Source: Streptomyces sp. B21-083 (GTDB lineage Bacteria; Actinomycetota; Actinomycetes; Streptomycetales; Streptomycetaceae). Taken from it: a stretch of DNA of 64,000 bases. The DNA is taken from NCBI RefSeq assembly GCF_036898825.1, contig NZ_JARUND010000001.1, positions 5,352,199 to 5,416,198 on the forward strand, in the 5' to 3' direction. A model generated the notes under the pieces. It worked only from the letters and a program-made list of their open reading frames with translations, was not told the origin of the DNA and did no database searches. A program made the translations under genes and the position numbers. Shown here piece after piece: positions 42,795 to 52,182 of this stretch (position 1 is the stretch's first letter; every line of letters begins with the position of its first letter).

Positions 42795-43166
42795 ACTTCA
42801 CGACCTCCATCGCTCGGCCGACGGACCCGCCGAGGCGCCTCGGCGCACGAGCACCGGGCTTTCTGCCTACGATCGGCCGACTCCAGCCAGTAACGCCCGA
42901 CGGGCAGGGGTCGGCAAGCCGGGTGCCCCGTTGACCTCCAGCGCCACCGGGCATCCGTCGCCCGGCCAGGACCCATGGCTCAGCCGGGCTCTGCGACAGG
43001 CCGCCCTGCGACAGGCCGCCGTTGCGCCGTCAGAGTGGCTGGTGCCAGTCAGCGGGCGTCGTCACCGGCTGCCGTGGGGAGCGGTCGTGGACCGTTCCGA
43101 CGCGCAAGGACCACCCGAGTGGCCGATAGTGGATTTAGGGGGTCTACCCGAGATTTCGGAGCTGCC
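42795..43166. other. Divergent promoter region between DUF389 and GH15 genes
   Basis: About 370 bp. It contains a short tandem repeat (ctgcgacaggccgcc, twice at 42990-43020) and the promoters of both genes. No gene recognised; the GH15 frame is open upstream, but its conserved start is at 43167. Confidence 0.45.
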
Positions 43167-44987
43167 ATGGACCGCTACCCTCCCATCGCCGAACACGGCC
43201 TGGTGGGCGACCTGCAGACCGCCGCGCTCGTCTCGTCGCAGGGTGTCGTGGACTGGTTCGCCGCTCCCCGGTTCGACTCGCCCAGCATCTTCGCCGCCCT
43301 GCTCGACCACGACGGCGGCGGGTACATGCGGCTGGCCCCCGAGCACCCCGACGCGGCCTGCAAGCAGCTCTACTACCCCGACACGGCCATATTGGTGACC
43401 CGGTTCATGTCACCGGACGGGGTGGGCGAGGTGGTCGACTTCATGCCTCCCGACCGGACCCGCACCGCCACCGACCGGCACACCCTGATACGCCTCGTAC
43501 GTGCCGTGCGCGGCACCGTCGACTTCACGCTCGAATGCCGGCCGCGCTTCGACTACGGCCGGGCCGAGCACCGGCTGGAACTCGGCGAGAACACCGGCCT
43601 GTTCCGGTCGCCGGGGACGGACGCGCACTTGCAGGCCACCTTCCCGCTGGAGCGGGACGGCCAGGACGTACGCGGCAGGGTGACGCTGAAGGCCGGCGAG
43701 TCAGGCGGTGCCGTGTTCACCGTCTGCGCGTCCGGCGGCGAGGCACCCGCGCCCCTCACCGTCGACGGGCTCACCGCGCAGTTCGACGACACCAGCCTTT
43801 TCTGGCAGGACTGGTTGCGCCAGTCCCGCTACCGGGGCCGCTGGCCAGAGCTGGTGCACCGTTCGGTCATCACCCTCAAGCTCCTCACCTACGCGCCCAC
43901 CGGCGCCCTCATCGCGGCGGCCACCATGGGTCTGCCCGAGCAGGTCGGCGGAGAGCGCAACTGGGACTACCGGTTCACCTGGGTGCGCGACAGCGCGTTG
44001 TCCGTGCGCGCCATGCTGGACCTCGGATTCGCCGAGGAGGCCACCGCATTCCTCCACTGGCTGGTCGAGAGGCTGCAGGAGCGCGAGGGGAAGGAAGAAG
44101 AGCCGCTGCAGACGATGTACCGGGTCGACGGCAACCCCGACCTGCCCGAGGAGACACTCGAACACTTCGAGGGCTACCGTGGCTCCTCCCCTGTCCGCAT
44201 CGGCAACGGAGCCGCCGACCAGCTCCAGTTGGACATCTACGGTGAGGCCATCTACGCGTTGTCCCAGGGCCGCGAGATCGCGCAGCAGGCCACCTACCGG
44301 GGATGGAAGACCCTGACCAGGACACTGGACTGGTTCGCCGAAGCCTGGGACCGGCCGGACGAGGGCATCTGGGAGACCCGCGGCGGCCGCCAGGACTTCA
44401 CCTACAGCCGGGTGATGTCCTGGGCCGCCTTCGACCACGGGCTGAGCCTGGCCGAGCACTTCCGCAGGCCCGCCGACGTGGAGAAGTGGCGCAGCGCCAG
44501 GGACGCCATCCTGGAGCAGGTCATGGAACGCGGCTGGAGCGAACAGGAGGGCGCCTTCGTCCAGCACTACGGAGGCGACGTCCTGGACGCTTCCCTGCTG
44601 CTCATGCCGAGGGTCCAGTTCATCGCCCCCAAAGACCCGGCCTGGCTCTCCACGCTCGACGCGATGGACCGCAAGCTCGTCTCCGACAGCCTCGTCTACC
44701 GCTACGACCCGGCGGCATCGCCGGACGGGCTGCGCGGCTCGGAGGGCACCTTCAGTCTGTGCACCTTCCTCTACGTCGACGCGCTGGCCCGGGCGGGGCG
44801 GGTGTCCCAGGCCCGCTACACCTTCGAGAAGATGCAGACGTACGCCAACCATGTCGGGCTCTTCGCCGAGGAGATCGGTCCGAGCGGGGAGCAACTGGGC
44901 AACTTTCCCCAGGCGTTCACCCATCTGTCGCTCATCATGGCGGCCACCACCCTCGACGAGGCGCTCGACGCCGAGCAAGGGCGCTGA
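43167..44987 (+). CDS. Glycoside hydrolase family 15 protein (glucoamylase/trehalase type)
   Basis: 606 residues, no signal peptide, so cytosolic. The N-terminal beta-sandwich opens MDRYPPIAEHGLVGDLQTAA LVSSQGVVDWFAAPRFDSPS. The (alpha/alpha)6 barrel carries NWDYRFTWVRDSALSVRAML (about 262), HFEGYRGSSPVRIGNGAADQ with the general acid Glu (about 335), and FAEEIGPSGEQLGNFPQAFT with the second Glu (about 566). These are the signatures of bacterial glucoamylase-like enzymes that hydrolyse alpha-glucans or trehalose to glucose. It leads an operon: the cyclase gene starts 3 nt after its stop, and gluconokinase follows with overlap. Confidence 0.9.
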   Translation: MDRYPPIAEHGLVGDLQTAALVSSQGVVDWFAAPRFDSPSIFAALLDHDGGGYMRLAPEHPDAACKQLYYPDTAILVTRFMSPDGVGEVVDFMPPDRTRTATDRHTLIRLVRAVRGTVDFTLECRPRFDYGRAEHRLELGENTGLFRSPGTDAHLQATFPLERDGQDVRGRVTLKAGESGGAVFTVCASGGEAPAPLTVDGLTAQFDDTSLFWQDWLRQSRYRGRWPELVHRSVITLKLLTYAPTGALIAAATMGLPEQVGGERNWDYRFTWVRDSALSVRAMLDLGFAEEATAFLHWLVERLQEREGKEEEPLQTMYRVDGNPDLPEETLEHFEGYRGSSPVRIGNGAADQLQLDIYGEAIYALSQGREIAQQATYRGWKTLTRTLDWFAEAWDRPDEGIWETRGGRQDFTYSRVMSWAAFDHGLSLAEHFRRPADVEKWRSARDAILEQVMERGWSEQEGAFVQHYGGDVLDASLLLMPRVQFIAPKDPAWLSTLDAMDRKLVSDSLVYRYDPAASPDGLRGSEGTFSLCTFLYVDALARAGRVSQARYTFEKMQTYANHVGLFAEEIGPSGEQLGNFPQAFTHLSLIMAATTLDEALDAEQGR

Positions 44988-44990
44988 CTC

Positions 44991-45935
44991 GTGGTCACCC
45001 ATGCCCGTCCGGCAGGACCGCCACGGCTCACCGAGGACGAGTTCGGCGTGCTGTACCGGCGCCTGCTCTCGCGCGCCGCCTGGGCCTCGGGGGACCGGGG
45101 CGCTCTGGACGCGCTCACTCCTGCCCGGGTGGTGGCCGCCACCCAGGAGGTGCGTACCGGCCGCACGGTGACGCTCGCCGCGCCGGTGGAGACGCTGCCC
45201 GGCCCGGACAATCCGGAGCCCGCGAGGCACCGGATGAGCGGGCAGCCGGGCGAAGACGCCTCCAGCGGGCTCCACTTCGCGATGGACAGCTTCGCGATGA
45301 ACGTGCACGGTGACGCCGACAGCCATATCGACGCCCTGTGCCATGTGATCTACGACGGCACACTGCACGGCGGGGTGTCCGCGAGCAGTGTCACGGCGGA
45401 CGGGGCCACGACTCTCTCCATCGAGGCGGCACGCGACGGGATCGCCGGACGTGGTGTGTTGCTGGACATCCCGCGGCTGCGCGGCGTGCCCTGGCTCGAA
45501 CCGGGTGATCACGTGACCGGCGACGACCTCGCAGCGGCCGAGACAGAGCAGCGCGTCCGCGTGGGAGAGGGCGACCTCCTCCTCGTCCGGGTGGGCCACC
45601 GCCGACGCCGCGCCGAACTCGGCCCGTGGCATGCGGCACGTGAGCGCGCCGGGCTCCACCCGTCCGCGCTGGAGTTCCTCGCAGACCGGCGGGTCGCCGT
45701 GCTCGGGGGCGACGGGAACAACGACACCGCCCCGAGTTCCACCGAGGGCGTCGAGTTCCCCGTGCATGTCCTGGCGGTGCATGCGATGGGCCTTCACCTG
45801 CTGGACTACCTGCAGTTCGAGGACCTGGCACCGGTCTGCGAGGCGGAGGGACGCTGGTCCTTCCTCTGCGTGATCGCCCCGCTGAGGCTGCCGGCCGCCA
45901 CCGGCTCACCGGTCAACCCGATCGCCGTCCTGTGA
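44991..45935 (+). CDS. Cyclase family metal-dependent hydrolase
   Basis: 314 residues. The metal motif is in NVHGDADSHIDALCHVIYDG (HGDADSHID for the family HxGTHxDxPxH). Later come RGVLLDIPRLRGV, VGEGDLLLVRVGH and VAVLGGDGNNDTAPSSTEGV, then the terminal FLCVIAPLRLPAATGSPVNP typical of kynurenine formamidase-like cyclases. The family opens cyclic amides or esters. Its place between a glucose-releasing enzyme and gluconokinase raises the possibility that it hydrolyses gluconolactone (inference only). GTG start 44991; stop overlaps the kinase start. Confidence 0.82.
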   Translation: MVTHARPAGPPRLTEDEFGVLYRRLLSRAAWASGDRGALDALTPARVVAATQEVRTGRTVTLAAPVETLPGPDNPEPARHRMSGQPGEDASSGLHFAMDSFAMNVHGDADSHIDALCHVIYDGTLHGGVSASSVTADGATTLSIEAARDGIAGRGVLLDIPRLRGVPWLEPGDHVTGDDLAAAETEQRVRVGEGDLLLVRVGHRRRRAELGPWHAARERAGLHPSALEFLADRRVAVLGGDGNNDTAPSSTEGVEFPVHVLAVHAMGLHLLDYLQFEDLAPVCEAEGRWSFLCVIAPLRLPAATGSPVNPIAVL

Positions 45936-46447
45936 TTCCGGTGCCCACGGTCGTGGTCGTCATGGGCGTCTCGGGTTCGGGCAAGTCCACCGTAGGGCGA
46001 CTGCTCGCCCAGCGGCTCGCGGTCCCCTTTCTGGAGGCGGACGACGTCCACCCGGCCGCGAACCGCGCCAAGATGGCCGCGGGGCGTCCGCTCGACGACG
46101 AGGACCGGCGGCCCTGGCTGTTGTCCATCGCCGAATGGATCCGGGAGGCAACCGACGCCGGCCGGGGCGGGGTGGTGGCGTGTTCGGCCCTCAAGCACGA
46201 GTACCGACGTCTGTTTCTTGGTGCGGGCGCAGGCGTGTGGTTCCTGTATCTGGCGCTCGACCGCGGGACCGCCGGCCGACGGGTCGCAGGCCGTGTGGAC
46301 CATTTCATGCCCGCCCGGCTGGTGGACTCCCAGTACGCCACCCTCGAACCGCTGCGGCCGGACGAACCCGGCCTGACCGTCGACGCGGTGGCCGACCCGC
46401 AGACCATCGTCGACCGGGCGGTCCGCACCGTCCGGGCGGCGAGGTGA
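45932..46447 (+). CDS. gntK: Gluconokinase
   Basis: 171 residues of the GntK type. P-loop GVSGSGKST (12-20), VPFLEADDVHPAANRAKMAA with LDDEDRRPWL, VVACSALKHEYR (CSALK motif), and RVAGRVDHFMPARLVDSQYA with the conserved HFMP and SQ. All family motifs are present. It phosphorylates gluconate to 6-phosphogluconate for the pentose phosphate pathway. GTG start overlaps the cyclase stop by 4 nt, so the two are coupled. Confidence 0.92.
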   Translation: MIPVPTVVVVMGVSGSGKSTVGRLLAQRLAVPFLEADDVHPAANRAKMAAGRPLDDEDRRPWLLSIAEWIREATDAGRGGVVACSALKHEYRRLFLGAGAGVWFLYLALDRGTAGRRVAGRVDHFMPARLVDSQYATLEPLRPDEPGLTVDAVADPQTIVDRAVRTVRAAR

Positions 46448-46622
46448 CCGCGCATGCTCGACTCCGTCGGGTCGCCGCCACGCGACCCGCCCGATAGTTT
46501 GGTAATTGGCGCTGAATGTCCCGATTGTGTGAGTGTCCGTCCGGAACAGCACAGCCCGGAGACCCCCCCGGACGGGCGCTACGGCCAGGACAGCCGACGA
46601 CTCCTAGAACGGGATCCCTCTC

Positions 46623-48203
46623 ATGGCCGACGATCAGCACTACGACGTCATCATCATCGGTACGGGAGCGGGCGGCGGTACGCTCGCCCACCGGCTGGCC
46701 CCCACCGGCAAGCGGGTCCTGATCCTCGAACGCGGCGGCTACCTGCCACGGGAGCGGGACAACTGGGACTCCACCGCCGTCTTCGTCAAGGGCAAGTACC
46801 GTGCCCCGGAGTTCTGGTACGACAAGCACGGCAACCAGTTCCCCCCGGAGGTCAACTACTACGTCGGGGGCAACACCAAGTTCTACGGCGCCGCGCTCTT
46901 CCGGCTCCGGCCCGAGGACTTCGGCGAACTGCGCCACCACGACGGCATCTCTCCGGCGTGGCCGATCCGCTACGAGGATCTGGAGCCGTACTACACCCAG
47001 GCCGAGCACCTCTACCTGGTGCACGGCCGGCACGGCGAGGACCCCACCGCAGGGCCGACCAGTGCGCAGTACGCCTACCCGCCGGTCGAGCACGAAGCGC
47101 GTATCCAGCAGCTCAGCGACGATCTGGGGAAAGCCGGCCTGCACCCCTTCCACCTGCCGATCGGTGTGAACCTCGCCCAGGACGAGAACGGCATGGCCAC
47201 CCACGACAGCGTCTGCATCCGCTGCGACCGGGTCGACGGCTTCCCCTGCCTGATGGGCGCCAAGTCCGACGCGCAGGTGATCTGCGTCGACCCGGCGCTC
47301 ACGTACGACAACGTCACGATGGTGACCGACGCGAACGTGCGGCGCCTGGAGACCGACCCGACCGGACGCACCGTCACCGGGGTTGTCGCCGAGCTCCGGA
47401 ACGGAGCGACCGAGCGATTCAGCGCCGACATCGTGGTGGTCGCCGCCGGAGCGGTCAACTCCGCTGTTCTGCTGCTGCGTTCGGCCAACGACAAGCACCC
47501 CGGCGGCCTGGCCAACAGCTCGGACGTGGTGGGACGCCACTACATGCGTCACAACAACCTGGCGCTGATGGCGGTGTCGAAGGAACCGAACCCCACCAGA
47601 TTCCAGAAGACCCTGGCGCTCAACGACTGGTACCTGGGTGCGGACGACTGGGAGTATCCGCTCGGCGGCATCCAGATGCTCGGCAAGTCGGACGCCGACC
47701 AGATCCACGGCGAGGCGCCACGCTGGGCCGGCACTGTCATGCCCGACATGCCCTTCGAGGTACTGGCGCACCATGCCGTCGACTTCTGGCTGTGCGGAGA
47801 GGACCTCCCCCTGCCCGGGAGCCGGGTCACCCTCGACAAGGACGACGCCATCCACCTGGCTCTCGACGAGAAGAACAACACCGCCGGTTTGAAGCGCCTC
47901 CAGCACAAGCTGCGGGGGATGCTCGGGCACCTGGGCATGCACGAGCACCACCTGCTGGATCACAGCATCTATCTGCACAAGGGCATGCCGATCGGCGCCA
48001 CCGCGCACCAGGCCGGCACCGTGCGGTTCGGCGACGACCCGCGAAGTTCGGCCCTCGACGTCAACTGCAAGGCCCACGACCTCGACAACCTCTACGTCGT
48101 GGACACCAGCTTCTTCCCCAGCATCGGCGCGGTGAACCCGTCACTGACCGCCATCGCCAACGCCCTGCGGGTGGGCGACCACATCGCCGCCCGGCTGAGC
48201 TGA
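46623..48203 (+). CDS. GMC family FAD-dependent oxidoreductase
   Basis: 526 residues. The FAD-binding loop is DVIIIGTGAGGGTLAHRL (residues 8-25). NYYVGGNTKFYGAALFRLRP is the GMC signature 1-like loop, IVVVAAGAVNSAVLLLRSAN is signature 2, and the C-terminal GTVRFGDDPRSSALDVNCKA and SFFPSIGAVNPSLTAIANAL hold the His/Asn active-site region. A cysteine pair (VCIRCDRVDGFPC) is also present, as in bacterial sugar or alcohol dehydrogenases. It oxidises an alcohol or sugar with FAD; substrate unknown. It is 175 bp downstream of gntK, so it may have its own promoter. The island context suggests a sugar. Confidence 0.87.
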   Translation: MADDQHYDVIIIGTGAGGGTLAHRLAPTGKRVLILERGGYLPRERDNWDSTAVFVKGKYRAPEFWYDKHGNQFPPEVNYYVGGNTKFYGAALFRLRPEDFGELRHHDGISPAWPIRYEDLEPYYTQAEHLYLVHGRHGEDPTAGPTSAQYAYPPVEHEARIQQLSDDLGKAGLHPFHLPIGVNLAQDENGMATHDSVCIRCDRVDGFPCLMGAKSDAQVICVDPALTYDNVTMVTDANVRRLETDPTGRTVTGVVAELRNGATERFSADIVVVAAGAVNSAVLLLRSANDKHPGGLANSSDVVGRHYMRHNNLALMAVSKEPNPTRFQKTLALNDWYLGADDWEYPLGGIQMLGKSDADQIHGEAPRWAGTVMPDMPFEVLAHHAVDFWLCGEDLPLPGSRVTLDKDDAIHLALDEKNNTAGLKRLQHKLRGMLGHLGMHEHHLLDHSIYLHKGMPIGATAHQAGTVRFGDDPRSSALDVNCKAHDLDNLYVVDTSFFPSIGAVNPSLTAIANALRVGDHIAARLS

Positions 48204-48240
48204 CGAGGGCTCCGTCCCTCGGTGAACCGGCTGAGCGCCG

Positions 48241-49281
48241 CTACAGGTTGTCGCCAGGCGCCTTGGCGGCCAGGGTGTCGGCATCACTGAGCTCCTCCAG
48301 TTCGCCCATCGTGTCGAGCCGGTAGAGCAGCACCAGCGCCGGACCGACCAGCACGATCGCGATGCCCGTGACGATCACCAGCCAGCGCAGGGTGTGGGTG
48401 GCCCCGGCCGCCTCGGTCACGGTGAGCGAGGTGGGCAGCAGATAGGGCCGCTGCGCGCAGCCCCAGGCGCCGACGACCAGGGCGACGCTCGCCACCGAGG
48501 TGTGGCGGGACCAGCCGTACGACCGGCGCCACAGCAGCACCGCTGTGCCCAGACCGCAGACCGCGGCCAGAATGATCAGCAGCAGTCCCAGGCCCCCGGT
48601 GAGGCCGTCCCAGACGTACCGGGCGTCGTCGTGGGTGACGGGCAGGGCGATGAGGGCGAGGACGACGACCGCGGCGAAGGCGGTCATCGCCCGCGCTCGG
48701 AAGTAGTCGACAAGGTCGTCGGCGCCGAACCGCAGGGCGTCGGAGCAGAGGAAGACAGCCCCGAGGAACGCGGTGGCGGCGATGGCCAGCAGTCCCACGA
48801 GGACGGAGGTTCCATTGGCCCAGGCGTCGGCGGAGGCGATCGTGCCGGGCTTGACCCGGCCGGAGGCGATGCCGCCGAGCACGGCCCCGAAGAAGAACGG
48901 CGTGAGCAGCGACGAGATGGCGAACGCCGCGCCGTAGACCCGTTGTTGGGCCAGGCGGCGGGTCGGCTTGCGCAGGGCGAACCCGGCGCCGCGGAGGACC
49001 AGGCCGACAGCGGCCAGGGCGAGCGGCAGCCACAGCGCGGAGAAGACGGCCTGGAACATCCTCGGGAAACCGGTCCACATGATGACCAGGACGAAGATCA
49101 ACCAGACGTTGTTGACCTCCCAGACCGGTGCCATGGCGTGGTCGATCAGCCAGCGGGGCCGCTTGCCCCGCTCCGCGCCGCCGGCCAGGAGATCCCAGAA
49201 GCCCGCACCGTAGTCGGTGCCTCCGGCGCAGGCGTAGGCGGCGATCGCGACCACCAGCACCCATGCGATGAAGTCGGCCAT
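48241..49281 (-). CDS. cydB: Cytochrome bd ubiquinol oxidase subunit II
   Basis: 346 residues, about eight helices. The start FIAWVLVVAIAAYACAGGTD YGAGFWDLLAGG is the conserved CydB N-terminus (YxxxxGxDxGxGxWDL). HAMAPVWEVNNVWLIFVLVI follows, and later GTSVLVGLLAIAATAFLGAV. ATG 49281 overlaps the cydA stop (TAATG), which gives equal expression. With CydA it reduces O2 at high affinity. No cydCD genes are seen here. Confidence 0.93.
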   Translation of the reverse strand: MADFIAWVLVVAIAAYACAGGTDYGAGFWDLLAGGAERGKRPRWLIDHAMAPVWEVNNVWLIFVLVIMWTGFPRMFQAVFSALWLPLALAAVGLVLRGAGFALRKPTRRLAQQRVYGAAFAISSLLTPFFFGAVLGGIASGRVKPGTIASADAWANGTSVLVGLLAIAATAFLGAVFLCSDALRFGADDLVDYFRARAMTAFAAVVVLALIALPVTHDDARYVWDGLTGGLGLLLIILAAVCGLGTAVLLWRRSYGWSRHTSVASVALVVGAWGCAQRPYLLPTSLTVTEAAGATHTLRWLVIVTGIAIVLVGPALVLLYRLDTMGELEELSDADTLAAKAPGDNL

Positions 49282-50768
49282 TACGACGCACCGCCAGGGG
49301 TGTGGTCGGACCCACCGGCGGGCGGGGCCCCGGCGGCTGCGGGCTCGGGCTCGCTTCTGGGCCCGTACGGGGTGTCGGTCTCCGGCGGCAGTTGGGCGCG
49401 CGCGGCGGCTGAGCCCTCGTCAGCGATGCGCCAGCGGGTGCGCATCTTCAGGACGACCGCGAGGAACGCGCCGAAAACGGCCACGTACACGACCATGACG
49501 ATGCCGAGCATCGCCCACAGCGATCCGGCACGCGTACTGGTCACCGCCTCCGAGACCCTCATGTGGTTGTAGACGATCCAGGGCTGACGGCCGACCTCCG
49601 TGGTGATCCACCCACACTCGACGGTGACCAGGCACGCGACTCCCGCGAGCGCGGCGCAGCGGTAGAACCAGCGGCTGCCGGGGTTGTCCCGGTGCCGCCA
49701 CCAGGACCAGGCGTACCAGAGCGCGAGCAGGATCAGCACACTGCCGATGGTCACCATGATGTCGAACGCCCAGTGCGCGATGGTCGCCTGAGTCGCCGTC
49801 GGGCGGTTGCTCGCCGCGACCGACGACAGGCCCGTCACCTTGGTGTCCGGGCGGAATCCGGCGAGGATCGAGTCCAGCTGGGGGATCTTGAGACCGCCGG
49901 AGATCGTCCCGTCGGGATGCAGGCGCCCGAACATGTACTCCGGCACGTGGGTGTCGGTCTTCCAGACGATCTCCGTGGCGGCGAACTTGATCGGCTGCTT
50001 GTGGAAGACGGCACGAGCGGCGGAGTCGCCGAGCACGAACTGGACCGGAGTGAGGATCGCGGCAACCGTGAACGGCACGGTGAAGCCGAGCCGGTGGTAG
50101 CGGTCACGGCGCCCGCGCAGCCACCCGACCGCGTACACACCGGCGACCACATAGCCGGCGGTCAGGAGCATCGCGACCACGAAGTGCCAGTACTCCGGAC
50201 CGAACATCGGAGTGAAGATCGCCTGCCGCACATCGACGTCGACGGGCTTGCCCTGGGCGTCCAGGCGGAACCCCTGCGGAGTGTTCATCCAGGAGTTGGC
50301 CGCGACGATGCCGAACGCCCCCAACAGGGCGGTCAGCGGCAGCGGTACGGCGAGCCAGAAGTGTGTCCAGGGCTTGAGCCGGCGCCAGCCGTACAGATAG
50401 ATGGCGATCAGGACGGCCTCCAGGAAGAACGCCCATGCCTCGACGCTGAAGCCGAGGCCGAAGACGTCCCCCCAGCGGCCCATCATGCCGGGCCACAGCA
50501 GGCCGAACTCGAAGGACAGCACGGTGCCGGTGACGACGCCGATGGCGAACTGGACGGCCATCACCGCCGACCAGCGCCGGGCGAGTTTGAGGGCGACGGC
50601 ATCACCCCGGCGCAGCGCCCGGTGGTGCATGAGCAACGTGATGAACGGCAGTGCCACACCGAACGGGACCAGCAGAATGTGCATGGCCAGCGTGAAGGCC
50701 ATCAGCTCTCGGGCCGGCAGGAGCTGGGTCGGGGTGGTGTTCGCCAGAAGGGCAGCGGTGCTGAGCAT
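49281..50768 (-). CDS. cydA: Cytochrome bd ubiquinol oxidase subunit I
   Basis: 495 residues, nine helices. His30 in FTLAMHILLVPFGV fits a haem ligand. GLGFSVEAWAFFLEAVLIAI holds the conserved Glu, and FDIMVTIGSVLILLALWY the later helix. The Q-loop is short (VPEYMFGRLHPDGTISG), as in Gram-positive CydA, and GWITTEVGRQPWIVYNHMR is the family C-terminal signature. The tail is Pro/Ala-rich. ATG 50768 starts just before the first helix. It is 70 bp downstream of the NDH-2 gene in the same direction. Confidence 0.94.
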   Translation of the reverse strand: MLSTAALLANTTPTQLLPARELMAFTLAMHILLVPFGVALPFITLLMHHRALRRGDAVALKLARRWSAVMAVQFAIGVVTGTVLSFEFGLLWPGMMGRWGDVFGLGFSVEAWAFFLEAVLIAIYLYGWRRLKPWTHFWLAVPLPLTALLGAFGIVAANSWMNTPQGFRLDAQGKPVDVDVRQAIFTPMFGPEYWHFVVAMLLTAGYVVAGVYAVGWLRGRRDRYHRLGFTVPFTVAAILTPVQFVLGDSAARAVFHKQPIKFAATEIVWKTDTHVPEYMFGRLHPDGTISGGLKIPQLDSILAGFRPDTKVTGLSSVAASNRPTATQATIAHWAFDIMVTIGSVLILLALWYAWSWWRHRDNPGSRWFYRCAALAGVACLVTVECGWITTEVGRQPWIVYNHMRVSEAVTSTRAGSLWAMLGIVMVVYVAVFGAFLAVVLKMRTRWRIADEGSAAARAQLPPETDTPYGPRSEPEPAAAGAPPAGGSDHTPGGAS

Positions 50769-50838
50769 GTACGCCTCGATGGTCTGCCGTGCGGAGGGGG
50801 GTGACGGGACTGACGGGGGGACGTCGGCGGGGGCGTTC

Positions 50839-52176
50839 TCAAGGAGACGGAGGCAGCTTCGGCCGGGCTGCCCGGGCCGCCGACACTTCGGCGTCGGGCA
50901 TGGTGAAGGCGCGTTCGCGGCGCGAGCCGGTGGCGAAGACGACGGACCAGCTGAGCACCGCTCCGAGCCTGCTGCGGAAGCCGGTGAGGAAGGCCAGGTG
51001 GATGAAGAGCCAGGCCAGCCAGCCGGTGAAGCCCGACAGATGCAGCGGTCCGGCCTTGACCACGGCCCGGCCGCGGGCGATGTAGGCGGCACTGCCGAGA
51101 TCCACGTACTTGAAGGGCTTCGGCGGTCTCGTCCTGCCCTCGACGGCGTGGCGTACGGTCCGGCCGGCGTACGCACCCGACTGCATGGCGACCTCGGCCA
51201 GGCCGGGCAGTTTGTTCAGGCTCATCACGTCACCTGTGACACGGATCTCCGGATGGCCGGGGACGGTGAGGTCGGGTTCGACGAGGATGCGTCCGGCCCG
51301 GTCCTGTTCGGCGCCGGTCGCCCGGGCCAGCGCGGCCGCGATCGGCGGTGCCTCGACGCCCGCCGTCCACAGCACGGTGCGTGCGTCGAAGCGGGTCGTC
51401 CCGCCTTCATGGTCTTGTACCGTCAGGCCGTGCGCGTCGATATCGATGACCTTGGTGCCCAGGTGGAGCTCCACACCGAGCCCTTGCAGGGTTCGGGCCG
51501 CGCGGTGGGCCAGTCGAGGGCCGAAGGCGCCCAGGACCGCGTCGGACCCCTCGAAAAGCAGCACCCGGGCCTTGGCCGAATCGACTTTTCTGAACTCCCG
51601 GTCGAGCGTGTGGCCGGCGATCTCCCGGATCTGTCCCGCGAGTTCGACACCGGTCGGCCCGGCGCCGACGAGCGCGAAGGTGAGCCATTGCTGCCGTTCC
51701 CGGTCGTCCGCGGCCGTCTCGGCCATCTCGAACGCCCGGTAGATCCGTCGGCGGATGTCGAGCGCGTCGTCCAGGGTTTTCATCCCGGGGGCGTGCGCGG
51801 CGAACTCGTCGTGCCCGAAGTAGGACTGACGCATACCCACCGCGACGATCAGGTCGTCGTACGGCAGTACGACGGCTCCGCCCTCGGGTCGCCGGGCGTG
51901 CACCAGCCGGGCGCCGGCATCCACGTCGGTGGCTTCGGCGAGCACGCAGCTCACGTTGTGGTGGCGCCGCAGAACCCCCCGGAGCGGCTGTGCGATCTGT
52001 CCCTCGGACAGGATCCCGGAGGCACACTGGTACAGCAGCGGTTGGAAGAGATGGTGGGCGCGGCGGTCGACCACGGTCACCGCGACCGGTGACTTCCGTA
52101 GGGCACGGGCGGCGAACAACCCCGCGAACCCTCCGCCGAGGATCACCACCCGGCGGGGCGTGACGTGATCCTGCAT
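50839..52176 (-). CDS. ndh: Type II NADH dehydrogenase-like FAD oxidoreductase
   Basis: 445 residues. The first Rossmann loop is VVILGGGFAGLFAARAL (10-26). HHLFQPLLYQCASGILSEGQ is typical of NDH-2, LTFALVGAGPTGVELAGQIR is the NADH-binding loop, and IRVTGDVMSLNKLPGLAEVA is the FAD C-terminal motif. PPKPFKYVDLGSAAYIARGR and a final amphipathic/hydrophobic segment (GFTGWLAWLFIHLAFLTGFR) anchor it to the membrane. It passes electrons from NADH to quinone without pumping. It lies 6 nt after the glucose 1-dehydrogenase gene and upstream of cydAB. Confidence 0.9.
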   Translation of the reverse strand: MQDHVTPRRVVILGGGFAGLFAARALRKSPVAVTVVDRRAHHLFQPLLYQCASGILSEGQIAQPLRGVLRRHHNVSCVLAEATDVDAGARLVHARRPEGGAVVLPYDDLIVAVGMRQSYFGHDEFAAHAPGMKTLDDALDIRRRIYRAFEMAETAADDRERQQWLTFALVGAGPTGVELAGQIREIAGHTLDREFRKVDSAKARVLLFEGSDAVLGAFGPRLAHRAARTLQGLGVELHLGTKVIDIDAHGLTVQDHEGGTTRFDARTVLWTAGVEAPPIAAALARATGAEQDRAGRILVEPDLTVPGHPEIRVTGDVMSLNKLPGLAEVAMQSGAYAGRTVRHAVEGRTRPPKPFKYVDLGSAAYIARGRAVVKAGPLHLSGFTGWLAWLFIHLAFLTGFRSRLGAVLSWSVVFATGSRRERAFTMPDAEVSAARAARPKLPPSP

Positions 52177-52182
52177 CCGAGA